From an uncultured Lachnospiraceae bacterium (GTDB lineage: Bacteria; Bacillota; Clostridia; Lachnospirales; Lachnospiraceae): DNA of 10,957 nt. How positions within the stretch are numbered: position 1 is the stretch's first letter; each line of letters begins with the position of its first letter. Where the stretch lies: NCBI GenBank assembly GCA_910580005.1, contig CAJTXH010000099.1:1-10957 (forward strand), in the 5' to 3' direction. The notes beneath the pieces were generated by a model. The model saw only the letters and a list, made by a program, of their open reading frames with translations, was not told where the DNA came from and made no database searches. A program made the position numbers and the translations under genes. This document shows, one piece after another, positions 1-6,605 of this stretch.

Positions 1-38
1 AAATCCTTATGCCACAAAAAAATGTGGCATAGGGATTT
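1..38. repeat. Long hairpin at the left edge, possible terminator
   Basis: Positions 1-16 and 23-38 are complementary over 16 bases with a single T-G wobble, enclosing a six-A loop. The stem starts at the first base of the window, so it may extend further left. On the plus strand the hairpin is followed by AAACGCC, not a T-run, so it is not a standard plus-strand terminator. On the minus strand any T-run would lie outside the window. It could terminate a gene to the left or be part of a structured RNA. The hairpin itself is certain; its role is not. Confidence 0.6.
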
Positions 39-48
39 AAACGCCAAC

Positions 49-64
49 GGGGCTGGAGTGCCCC
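49..64. repeat. Short GC-rich hairpin
   Basis: GGGGC (49-53) and GCCCC (60-64) form a 5-bp stem around the loop TGGAGT, in otherwise AT-rich DNA. It sits between the edge hairpin and the terminator-like hairpin at 89-106, so the three may belong to the 3' part of one transcript from the left. No known RNA family was recognised. Confidence 0.4.
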
Positions 65-88
65 TGTACGGAATATTCTGGCTCTGGC

Positions 89-106
89 ACGGAAACCTCC
101 GTTTTT
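89..106 (+). terminator. Possible rho-independent terminator
   Basis: ACGGA (89-93) pairs with TCCGT (98-102) around the loop AACC, and the hairpin runs directly into a T-run at 102-106. This fits a weak plus-strand terminator with a 5-bp stem, closing a transcript from left of the window before the promoter of the secreted-protein gene. The T-run is also the first part of the 46-bp repeat. The short stem keeps confidence moderate. Confidence 0.4.
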
Positions 107-147
107 ACACAAACACAGGATAACTGGAAATTTATGAAACGGACGTG
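102..147 (+). repeat. 46-bp intergenic repeat, copy 1
   Basis: This stretch matches 7859-7904 in the same orientation at 43 of 46 bases. The differences are at 114, 116 and 140. The core, from AGGATAACTGG onward at 117, is almost invariant. It carries no transposase or obvious coding frame. It ends 20 bp before the start of the proposed -35 box of the downstream secreted-protein gene. In this copy TTTTACA (103-109) can pair with TGTAAAA (151-157), and ACTGGAAAT (123-131) can pair with ATTTCCAGT (171-179); neither pairing is kept in copy 2. It may be a genome-wide intergenic repeat or a binding site upstream of promoters. Function unknown. Confidence 0.85.
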
Positions 148-166
148 TCATGTAAAAGAAAATTTA

Positions 167-195
167 TTGCATTTCCAGTAATTATATTATACAAT
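167..195 (+). promoter_or_regulatory. Promoter of the secreted-protein gene
   Basis: TTGCAT (167-172) and TACAAT (190-195) are spaced by 17 bp and fit a housekeeping sigma factor promoter. Transcription would start near 202, giving a leader of about 30 bases before the ATG at 235. The -10 box lies inside a near-palindrome at 190-204, so the promoter may be repressible. The call rests on motif match and position alone, in AT-rich DNA. Confidence 0.5.
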
Positions 196-204
196 AATAT
201 TGTA
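190..204. promoter_or_regulatory. Palindrome over the -10 box, possible operator
   Basis: TACAATA (190-196) and TATTGTA (198-204) are exact inverted repeats around one central base. The palindrome covers the proposed -10 box, where a bound dimeric repressor would block transcription. AT-rich DNA yields such palindromes by chance, so this is only a candidate. Confidence 0.3.
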
Positions 205-234
205 ATAATTGATTTTGTATAAGGAGGGATTTTT

Positions 235-1116
235 ATGAAGAGAATTATACCAGGGATTGCTTTTTTACCAGTCTGCATTGCACTGGTTCTAAATGCCAGC
301 GTATGTATATCTGGTAATGGTGTAGCAGAAAGTTATGTTGCTAGTGCTGTGTGCAAAACTGGTAATACCAGAACGGAAGGGGCTGGCACATTACAGCTTT
401 TAAAAGATGCAAGTGTAGAAACAAGTGCAATGTGTTTTTGGGAGTATAACAATAATGTTGTGGAATCCTGCTGGCTTTTTGACATAGATGGGGAACAGGA
501 GATTGTTAATTATATTAATGGGATAAAGCTTGGTGATGCAGTAAAAGATATAGATACAGATAAGTTAAAAGGAAGTATGTACAGCCTGGAAATTGGCAGC
601 AAGGATGGCAGATTTATAAGTTTTACATGGTATGATGGTTATGTATTCCTCAAGGATGGCAGTATATATAAAGCAGATATTGATTTTGACAGGATTAAAA
701 ATTACCAGTGGCAGGAAAGAAATAAAATGTCATTAGCATCATTCCCTAATATACGTTGTATTGCCTTAAAAAATGGGAAATGGAATACAATGTTTCTTGC
801 GCAAAGTAAGAAATTACAGCCACATGGCTTTAAAATTACAAGTGTAAAGCTTAAAGATAAAAAACTGGAGGTTAATCTGAAAAACAAGAAAAAGAAAGAA
901 AACTGTTATGGGGAGTATTTCATGATCCAGGCAAAAGTTAATGGCAAATGGTATGATATACCTGTTAAAGATGATATAGTTTTTAATGATATTGCTTATA
1001 TAATGAAAGCTGGTGGCAAGACAAAGAAAACATATGATTTAACCCCATATGGTGAACTGCCTTCTGGCAAGTACCGTATTGTAATTGAAGGGGCGGCTGC
1101 AGTATTTAACCTGTAA
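235..1116 (+). CDS. Secreted protein with C-terminal Ig-like domain
   Basis: A 293-residue protein of unknown specific function, probably exported. The N-terminus has basic residues (K2, R3) and then a hydrophobic stretch at about 4-25, as in a signal peptide. Cys24 is preceded by A-S-V, a poor lipobox, so lipidation is unlikely. The middle is Trp- and Tyr-containing and matches no family I recognise. A Lys-rich strand lies at about 200-222. The last 90 or so residues resemble an Ig-like domain common in Lachnospiraceae surface proteins, with the closing motif YGELPSGKYRI starting at Tyr272. A strong ribosome site (AAGGAGGG, 221-228) supports the ATG at 235. It has its own promoter, and a hairpin follows its stop codon, so it is probably a single-gene unit. 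A cell-surface or stress-sensing role is possible but not shown. Confidence 0.8.
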   Translation: MKRIIPGIAFLPVCIALVLNASVCISGNGVAESYVASAVCKTGNTRTEGAGTLQLLKDASVETSAMCFWEYNNNVVESCWLFDIDGEQEIVNYINGIKLGDAVKDIDTDKLKGSMYSLEIGSKDGRFISFTWYDGYVFLKDGSIYKADIDFDRIKNYQWQERNKMSLASFPNIRCIALKNGKWNTMFLAQSKKLQPHGFKITSVKLKDKKLEVNLKNKKKKENCYGEYFMIQAKVNGKWYDIPVKDDIVFNDIAYIMKAGGKTKKTYDLTPYGELPSGKYRIVIEGAAAVFNL

Positions 1117-1120
1117 AAAA

Positions 1121-1141
1121 CTGCTGCTTATTAAGCAGCAG
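1121..1141. terminator. Hairpin after the secreted-protein gene
   Basis: CTGCTGCTTA (1121-1130) and TAAGCAGCAG (1132-1141) are exact inverted repeats, folding to a stem of at least 7 bp with a small loop. It begins four bases after the stop codon at 1114-1116. A six-A run (1115-1120) precedes it and no T-run follows on the plus strand, so the classical terminator signature reads on the minus strand. On the plus strand, a weak second hairpin (AGCC-CTG-GGCT, 1150-1160) followed by ATAATATTTTT may assist. It marks the boundary before pyrE. Confidence 0.55.
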
Positions 1142-1225
1142 GACTGAAAAGCCCTGGGCTATAATATTTTTATAATTAACAGGCAGTATATGGGCTGCTG
1201 GATTAAACGGGAGGATTTATACAAA

Positions 1226-1903
1226 ATGGAACAGTACAAACAGGAATTTATTACATTTATGGCAGAAACCGGTGTGTTAAAGTTTGGTGAGTTTACTTTA
1301 AAAAGCGGGCGTAAATCCCCCTTTTTTATGAACGCAGGTTTATATAATACAGGTACACAGCTTACAAGGCTTGGGAAGTATTATGCACAGGCAATACATG
1401 AACACTATGGTGATGGTTTTGATGTATTGTTCGGACCAGCATATAAAGGAATACCACTTAGTGTTGCTACGGCTATGGCATACAGCACTCTTTATAATAA
1501 GGATATAAGGTACTGTTCTAACCGCAAGGAAATTAAAGACCATGGGGATAAGGGGATTTTGCTTGGAAGTAACCTTAAAGATGGTGACAGGGTAGTTATT
1601 ATTGAAGATGTAACCACCTCTGGCAAATCTATTGAAGAAACATTCCCGATTATTAAAGCACAGGCAGATATAGAAATCCAGGGGCTTGTAGTTTCATTAA
1701 ACCGTATGGAGAGAGGGCTTTCCACAGATAAAACTGCACTGGATGAAATACAGGAGAAGTATGGTTTTCCTGCTAAAGCCATTGTGTCTATGGATGATGT
1801 TATAGAGTGCCTTTATAATAAAGAGTGTGGCGGCAAGGTATTGATTGATGATAATATAAAAGAAGCTATTAATGAATATTATAAACAGTATGGTGTAAAA
1901 TAA
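1226..1903 (+). CDS. pyrE: Orotate phosphoribosyltransferase
   Basis: PyrE joins orotate to the ribose-phosphate of PRPP, giving OMP and pyrophosphate in de novo pyrimidine synthesis; it is a cytosolic homodimer. The 225-residue product has the usual opening (GVLKFGEFTLKSGRKSPFF), the mobile loop with YCSNRKEIKDHG, and the PRPP-binding motif VVIIEDVTTSGKS at about 123-135, including the acidic pair Glu127-Asp128. I chose the ATG at 1226 because GGGAGGA (1209-1215) lies 10 bases upstream and the protein then begins as the family does. The frame is open to an ATG at 1190, but that start lacks a good ribosome site. No other pyr gene and no PyrR-type attenuator is visible. The next gene starts 22 bases after the stop, suggesting co-transcription. 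Confidence 0.96.
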   Translation: MEQYKQEFITFMAETGVLKFGEFTLKSGRKSPFFMNAGLYNTGTQLTRLGKYYAQAIHEHYGDGFDVLFGPAYKGIPLSVATAMAYSTLYNKDIRYCSNRKEIKDHGDKGILLGSNLKDGDRVVIIEDVTTSGKSIEETFPIIKAQADIEIQGLVVSLNRMERGLSTDKTALDEIQEKYGFPAKAIVSMDDVIECLYNKECGGKVLIDDNIKEAINEYYKQYGVK

Positions 1904-1925
1904 CTTGTAAAGGAAAAGGATAATT

Positions 1926-2078
1926 ATGGGCGAGAAAATATATAAAACTATGAAGTCGGTTGGTGCTTTTAATATTGTTATGGGAATCCTTTTAATTGTA
2001 ACAGGGATTTGTACAGGTATCCTTGTTATTACTAATGGTGCAAGGCTTCTTAAAGACAAGTCAGAAATTATATTCTGA
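1926..2078 (+). CDS. Small single-pass membrane protein, 50 residues
   Basis: This short frame begins at ATG 1926 with the ribosome site AAAAGGA (1914-1920) five bases upstream, and ends with TGA at 2076-2078. The product has a basic N-terminus (MGEKIYKTMKSV), one hydrophobic segment at about 14-37 rich in Ile, Val, Gly and Thr (NIVMGILLIVTGICTGILVI), and a short polar tail ending DKSEIIF. That pattern fits a one-helix membrane protein. It sits 22 bases after pyrE and 17 bases before the fliB-like gene, so it is probably in their operon. I recognise no family and no function is proposed. Its spacing, ribosome site and clean helix argue that it is real. Confidence 0.7.
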   Translation: MGEKIYKTMKSVGAFNIVMGILLIVTGICTGILVITNGARLLKDKSEIIF

Positions 2079-2095
2079 AAGAAGGGGCATGCCTT

Positions 2096-3064
2096 GTGAA
2101 AGGAATAATTTTTGGGCTTTATAATAATTTCAGATGTATTGCTGGCAAGTGCAATTATACATGCTGCTCTGGCTGGCGTATTGTAGTTGCTGATGAGGAT
2201 TTTAAGCGTTATGGAAGTATACAGGATAAAGTTTTAAGGGAATATATATTGTCAAATATTTATGAATCAGATGGAATAAAGTATTTTTCTACAAAGAGTG
2301 ATGGCAGATGCAGTATGCTTGATGAAGACGGGCTTTGCAGGATACAGAAAAATGCAGGTGAGGAAATGCTTTGCAATACATGCCGCAAGTTTCCAAGGCT
2401 TGCCGCAAAACATAACGGGTTGTTATGGATTTCTATGGCGGCTTCATGTCCTGTAACATCAGCCTATATTGTAAATAAACAAATAGAATTTTATAAACTT
2501 GGCAATAAGGGGGATATCTCTGTAATTAAAACGCAGGATATTCCTTTTATTGCAAATGAAATGCAGAAATCTAAAGGAATATTGGGGAAATATATAGCAG
2601 GCAGAAAGACAGCACAGGATTATATACATATGTATAACTGGTTTATGGATATTGCAGATGATATTCTGGGCATTATAATAAAATACAAAGAAATTGTTTA
2701 TTTACAAGGAAGTTTTGACTATTTTGAAGAAGAAAAAGATGTAATGCAGATTGTTTCACAATTTGAAGAATTTGATAGTTTTGTAAAAGAAAAGTATAAC
2801 AATGCTTTTATAAATTATTTAGAATACAGGATGTTTAGCAGGTATCTTGGACTGCCAGATGAAAAAAGCAGTGAAAGGCTTTGCCAGGTTTATGGGGAAC
2901 TGGTGCTGGTTTATATAATTGCTTTAAGCAGGTATTTTACTATTCCAGGTGGCAGGGACAGCATAGATTTAGAAAGGATAATAAACTGGGTATACAGGTT
3001 GTGTGTACATAGCCTTGGACCCAGGGAAGAAATCCATAAAATATTCTGTAGCAGTATTAATTAA
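2096..3064 (+). CDS. fliB: FliB-like lysine N-methylase
   Basis: FliB proteins methylate the side-chain amine of surface-exposed lysines, best known on Salmonella flagellin; they are thought to use SAM and to bind a metal through cysteines. The 322-residue product has the family's N-terminal cysteine pattern C14-x4-C19-x3-C23-C24 followed by SGW, then a second cluster (GRCSMLDEDGLCRIQ) and LCNTCRKFPR. The C-terminal two thirds is Lys- and aromatic-rich with weaker family likeness. The start is GTG at 2096, because GAAGGGG (2081-2087) is well placed; the nearby ATG at 2089 is out of frame. It is rather shorter than many FliB proteins, which run near 400 residues. No flagellin or other flagellar gene is present, and homologues occur away from flagellar loci, so the true substrate is uncertain. 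Confidence 0.8.
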   Translation: MKGIIFGLYNNFRCIAGKCNYTCCSGWRIVVADEDFKRYGSIQDKVLREYILSNIYESDGIKYFSTKSDGRCSMLDEDGLCRIQKNAGEEMLCNTCRKFPRLAAKHNGLLWISMAASCPVTSAYIVNKQIEFYKLGNKGDISVIKTQDIPFIANEMQKSKGILGKYIAGRKTAQDYIHMYNWFMDIADDILGIIIKYKEIVYLQGSFDYFEEEKDVMQIVSQFEEFDSFVKEKYNNAFINYLEYRMFSRYLGLPDEKSSERLCQVYGELVLVYIIALSRYFTIPGGRDSIDLERIINWVYRLCVHSLGPREEIHKIFCSSIN

Positions 3065-3107
3065 ATATATATTTTGCTTTGTTTTGGTTTGAAAGACTGG
3101 GGGCTAT

Positions 3108-5612
3108 ATGGCTAAAGAAAATTTTATTGACAGGTTAAAACATGGGAAACTGGTTCTTGATGGGGCTACAGGTTCTAATTTACAGAAGAGGGGAATGCCT
3201 GCCGGGGTATGCCCTGAAAAGTGGATTTTAGAAAATAGAGATGTGCTTAAGAATTTACAGATAGAATATATAAAGGCTGGTTCTGATGTGCTTTATGCAC
3301 CGACATTTTCTGGAAACAGGATTAAACTTGCGGAATATGGGCTTGCAGATAATGCCAGGGATATTAATATAAGGCTTGTAGATATTTCAAAGGAAGCTGT
3401 CCAGGATGCGGGGGCATCCAGGGACATTTATATTGCAGGGGATATAACAATGACTGGGAAACAGGTATATCCTGCTGGAAATCTTATGTTTGAGGAGCTT
3501 GTGGATATTTATAAAGAGCAGGTAATGTATCTTTATGATGCAGGTGTAGATTTTATTGTTGTAGAAACAATGATGAGTCTGCAGGAATGCCGTGCAGCAG
3601 TTATTGCGGTTAAGGAAACATGTAACCTGCCTGTAATGGTTACGCTTACATTTAATGAGGACGGGCGTACATTGTATGGGACAGACCCTGGGACAGCTGC
3701 CCTTGTTTTAAATGCGCTTGGTGTAGCGGCAGTTGGCGTAAACTGTTCAACAGGACCTGGCAAAATGGTAGAAATTGTAAAAAAGATGTCAGAATATGCA
3801 GATATACCTGTTGCTGCAAAGCCAAATGCAGGGCTTCCGCAGCTTGATCCAGATGGTAATACAATATATGATTTAGAGCCAGAAGGCTTTGCGGAGGAGA
3901 TGCTTGCACTTGTGGATGCAGGCGCTGATATCCTTGGAGGCTGCTGCGGCACTACGCCAGCACATATACAGGCACTTTGTGCTTTATTAGAAGAAAAATC
4001 ATTAAAAGATAATGTTTTATTTACAGAGCGTAAAGGGAATGTTAAAAGGCGTGCGCTTTCAACTGAAAGAAATGTACTGGATATAGAGCTGGATGGAAAC
4101 TTCCTGGTGGTAGGCGAAAGGATTAATCCTACCGGTAAAAAGGCATTACAGGCAGAACTCAGGGAGGGCTGTTTTGATATTGTTACAGAGATGGCAGAGT
4201 CGCAAGAGGAGCTTGGAGCTTCTGTGCTTGATGTAAATATGGGCATGAATGGCATTGATGAAAAGGAAATGATGGTTAAAGCGGTTAATGAACTGTCTAT
4301 TGCCAGCAATCTTCCGCTGTCTATTGATTCAAGTTATCCTGATGTTGTAGAAGAGGCATTGCGTATTTATCCAGGCAGGGCGTTAATAAATTCAATATCA
4401 CTTGAAGCTGGAAAATTTGAAAGGCTTCTGCCAGTTGCCAAAAAGTATGGTGCAATGTTTATACTTCTGCCATTATCAGAAAAAGGGCTTCCAAAGGATA
4501 TGGCTGAGAAGAATGGCATAATCCATAAGATAATTGATGAAGCCCTGGAACATGGGCTTTCCAAGGATGATATTGTTGTTGACGGGCTTGTTGCAACAGT
4601 TGGTGCAAACAGCAGGGCGGCGCTTGAAACCCTGGAAACTATAAGATATTGTAAAAATGAACTGGAGGTTGCAACTATATGCGGGCTTTCCAATATATCG
4701 TTCGGGCTGCCTGAAAGAATGTTTGTAAACAGCAGTTTTATGTCAATAGCAATAAGCCAGGGGCTTACAATGGCAATAGCTAACCCTTCGCAAGACCTTT
4801 TAATGCACTCTGTATTTGCAGCAGAGCTTCTTATGGATAAACCAGAAGCTGGGACAGGTTATATTAACAGGGTTACATGCCATAAGGTTTCTGTAGTAAA
4901 TGGCGAGGTAAAACCAGAGGCAGTTGCAGTAAAAACAGGCAGCAACAATGAAAATGTTTTAAGTGGGAATATTTTAAATAACGGCTTGGATGATTTGCTT
5001 TTTGAAGCAGTTGTAAAAGGAAGACAGAATAAAATAGAAGAGCTTGTAAAAAATGTTCTGGAAAGTGGAAAGAAAGCACAAGATATTATTGATGAAAGCC
5101 TTATTCCTGCAATAAACCATGTTGGTGAACTTTTTGACCAGCAGGTATATTTTCTGCCACAGTTAATTTCAAGTGCAAAGACAATGGAAAAAGGGATAGA
5201 AATTTTAGAACCTTTACTTGCAGGGAACAGAAGCAAAGAACCTCTGGGAACTATAGTTATAGCAACAGTAGAACATGATATACATGATATTGGGAAGAAC
5301 CTTGTTGCACTGATGCTTAGGAATTATGGGTATAATGTTATTGACCTTGGAAAAGATGTGCCAGCAGAAAAAATTGTAGAAACAGCTATAGCAGAAAAAG
5401 CAGATATTATAGGGCTTTCAGCTCTTATGACAACTACAATGATGGAGATGAAAAAGGTAACAGGGCTTGTACATGAAAAGTATTCTTGCTGTAAAGTTAT
5501 AATTGGTGGTGCAGTTATTACAAAAGGGTTTGCAGATGAAATAGGAGCTGACGGGTATTCAAAAGATGCACAGGAAGCAGTTGTTCTTGTAGAAAGGCTG
5601 TTAAAGCATTAG
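3108..5612 (+). CDS. metH: Cobalamin-dependent methionine synthase without reactivation domain
   Basis: MetH moves a methyl group from methyltetrahydrofolate via cobalamin to homocysteine, making methionine in the cytosol. The 834-residue product has, in order: a homocysteine-binding barrel (about 1-300) with zinc ligands Cys213, Cys279 and Cys280 (GVNC and GGCCG); a pterin-binding barrel (from about 330, starting VVGERINPTG with Glu337); a cobalamin cap module (about 625-715, PAINHVGELFDQQVYFLPQL); and a cobalamin-binding Rossmann domain with the DxHxxG motif at Asp724, His726 and Gly729, where His726 is the cobalt ligand. It ends just after that domain. The roughly 300-residue SAM-binding reactivation domain of E. 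coli MetH is missing, as in Thermotoga-type enzymes. No riboswitch fits in the 43-base gap upstream. The glycosyltransferase gene follows after 35 bases. Confidence 0.97.
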   Translation: MAKENFIDRLKHGKLVLDGATGSNLQKRGMPAGVCPEKWILENRDVLKNLQIEYIKAGSDVLYAPTFSGNRIKLAEYGLADNARDINIRLVDISKEAVQDAGASRDIYIAGDITMTGKQVYPAGNLMFEELVDIYKEQVMYLYDAGVDFIVVETMMSLQECRAAVIAVKETCNLPVMVTLTFNEDGRTLYGTDPGTAALVLNALGVAAVGVNCSTGPGKMVEIVKKMSEYADIPVAAKPNAGLPQLDPDGNTIYDLEPEGFAEEMLALVDAGADILGGCCGTTPAHIQALCALLEEKSLKDNVLFTERKGNVKRRALSTERNVLDIELDGNFLVVGERINPTGKKALQAELREGCFDIVTEMAESQEELGASVLDVNMGMNGIDEKEMMVKAVNELSIASNLPLSIDSSYPDVVEEALRIYPGRALINSISLEAGKFERLLPVAKKYGAMFILLPLSEKGLPKDMAEKNGIIHKIIDEALEHGLSKDDIVVDGLVATVGANSRAALETLETIRYCKNELEVATICGLSNISFGLPERMFVNSSFMSIAISQGLTMAIANPSQDLLMHSVFAAELLMDKPEAGTGYINRVTCHKVSVVNGEVKPEAVAVKTGSNNENVLSGNILNNGLDDLLFEAVVKGRQNKIEELVKNVLESGKKAQDIIDESLIPAINHVGELFDQQVYFLPQLISSAKTMEKGIEILEPLLAGNRSKEPLGTIVIATVEHDIHDIGKNLVALMLRNYGYNVIDLGKDVPAEKIVETAIAEKADIIGLSALMTTTMMEMKKVTGLVHEKYSCCKVIIGGAVITKGFADEIGADGYSKDAQEAVVLVERLLKH

Positions 5613-5647
5613 CAGGGATTTTACAAACAGGCAGAAAGGAAAACATA

Positions 5648-6586
5648 ATGGAGGATAAAACAGAGGGTTGTACTAAACCATGTGTGGATATTATAATTCC
5701 AGTATATAAACCAGGACCAGAGTTTAAAAATATATTAGGACGGCTGTTAAGGCAGACTGTACCATTAAACCATATTTATCTTTTACAGACAATTGATAAT
5801 GGCAGCAGTTTAATGGAGGATTTGGCAGAAGGAATTGTTTCAGTGCATCCTGTATTAAAGAAAGAATTTGACCACGGTGCTACAAGGCGTTTCGGTGCAG
5901 GGCTTTCAGATGCAGAGTTTATGCTGTTCATGACACAGGATGCCATTCCTAGAGATAACAAGCTTGTTGAAAAACTGCTTGTGCCTATGGCTGACAAAAA
6001 CATTGCAGTTTCATATGGGCGCCAGATGGCAGGCAAAGATGCAGATATTCTTGAGAAAATGACCAGGATTTATAATTATCCTAAAGAAAGTTCTGTTAAG
6101 TCAAAAAACGACTTGGACAGGCTTGGCATAAAGACATATTTTTGCTCTGATGTATGTGCAATGTACAGAAAAAGTGTGTATGAAGAACTTGGAGGATTTG
6201 TAAAAAAGACAATTTTTAATGAAGATATGATAATGGCATCAAAGGTTATTAATGCAGGCTATAATATTGCATACTGTGCAGAGGCTAAAGTAATACATTC
6301 ACATTCCTATACATGTGTACAGCAGTTTAAAAGAAACTTTGACCTTGGGGTATCGCAGAAGCAGTATAGTGGAATATTTGAAAACATTTCATCTGAAAAA
6401 GAGGGCGCAGGCTATGCAGGGAGAATAATAAAAAGCCTGGTTAAACGTGGTAAGCCATTTAAGGCATTTTATTTTGTATTACAGTGTGTATTTAAATTTG
6501 CAGGCTATAAATCAGGGCTGAATTATGATAAACTGCCAGAAAAGTTTATATTAAAATGTACAATGAATAAAGGTTACTGGACTTAG
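5648..6586 (+). CDS. Family 2 glycosyltransferase, rhamnosyltransferase-like
   Basis: A GT-A fold glycosyltransferase of family 2, probably cytosolic or membrane-associated, moving a sugar from a nucleotide donor to a glycan or protein. The 312-residue product has the opening strand VDIIIPVYKPG (from about 13), an Asp in TIDNGS (Asp50), and the signature HGATRRFGA (His76 onward) with the acidic motif MTQDAIP (Asp98). The HGxTR and TQD pair is typical of the dTDP-rhamnosyltransferase subgroup. NEDM (Glu192-Asp193) is the likely catalytic and donor-loop region. The C-terminal 80 residues are basic and end with GYW, as in relatives. The ribosome site AAAGGA (5635-5640) supports the ATG. Donor and acceptor cannot be read from sequence, and no other polysaccharide gene is nearby. 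Its last codons form the left arm of the terminator. Confidence 0.85.
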   Translation: MEDKTEGCTKPCVDIIIPVYKPGPEFKNILGRLLRQTVPLNHIYLLQTIDNGSSLMEDLAEGIVSVHPVLKKEFDHGATRRFGAGLSDAEFMLFMTQDAIPRDNKLVEKLLVPMADKNIAVSYGRQMAGKDADILEKMTRIYNYPKESSVKSKNDLDRLGIKTYFCSDVCAMYRKSVYEELGGFVKKTIFNEDMIMASKVINAGYNIAYCAEAKVIHSHSYTCVQQFKRNFDLGVSQKQYSGIFENISSEKEGAGYAGRIIKSLVKRGKPFKAFYFVLQCVFKFAGYKSGLNYDKLPEKFILKCTMNKGYWT

Positions 6587-6602
6587 TTCCAATAACCTTT
6601 AT
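6569..6602. terminator. Shared terminator between convergent genes
   Basis: AAAGGTTACTGG (6569-6580) pairs with CCAATAACCTTT (6589-6600) around the loop ACTTAGTT. The plus-strand RNA has one C-A mismatch; in the minus-strand RNA that position becomes a G-U pair. On the plus strand a T-rich run (ATTTATTATTTT, 6601-6612) follows, fitting termination of the metH-glycosyltransferase transcript. The minus-strand T-run is weak. The left arm encodes the last residues of the glycosyltransferase and the loop holds its stop codon. Confidence 0.65.
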
Positions 6603-6605
6603 TTA

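Noticed and set aside
102..147. The 46-bp repeat as a CRISPR repeat or insertion-sequence end
   Set aside because: There are only two copies 7.7 kb apart, no spacers, no transposase, and no inverted partner or target duplication that I could find.
235..1116. Lipoprotein signal at Cys24 of the secreted protein
   Set aside because: The residues before the cysteine (A-S-V) do not fit a lipobox, which needs a small residue directly before it and usually Leu three before.
1160..1176. Two TATAAT hexamers upstream of pyrE as a promoter
   Set aside because: Neither has a -35 match at 16-19 bp or an extended -10 TG. A promoter may exist here but the sequence does not support a specific call.
1697..2059. 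Minus-strand open frame of 120 codons over the pyrE end and the small membrane gene
   Set aside because: The hydrophobic text comes from the reverse of AT-rich coding DNA. The plus-strand genes have ribosome sites and conserved motifs, while this frame has neither.
3065..3107. SAM or cobalamin riboswitch before metH
   Set aside because: The gap is only 43 bases, AT-rich and without stems, too short for either class.
3533..4309. Minus-strand open frame of 258 codons
   Set aside because: It lies wholly inside metH, whose domains and catalytic residues are clear. Its translation is Ser- and Pro-rich low-complexity text, as expected from reading the opposite strand of this codon use.
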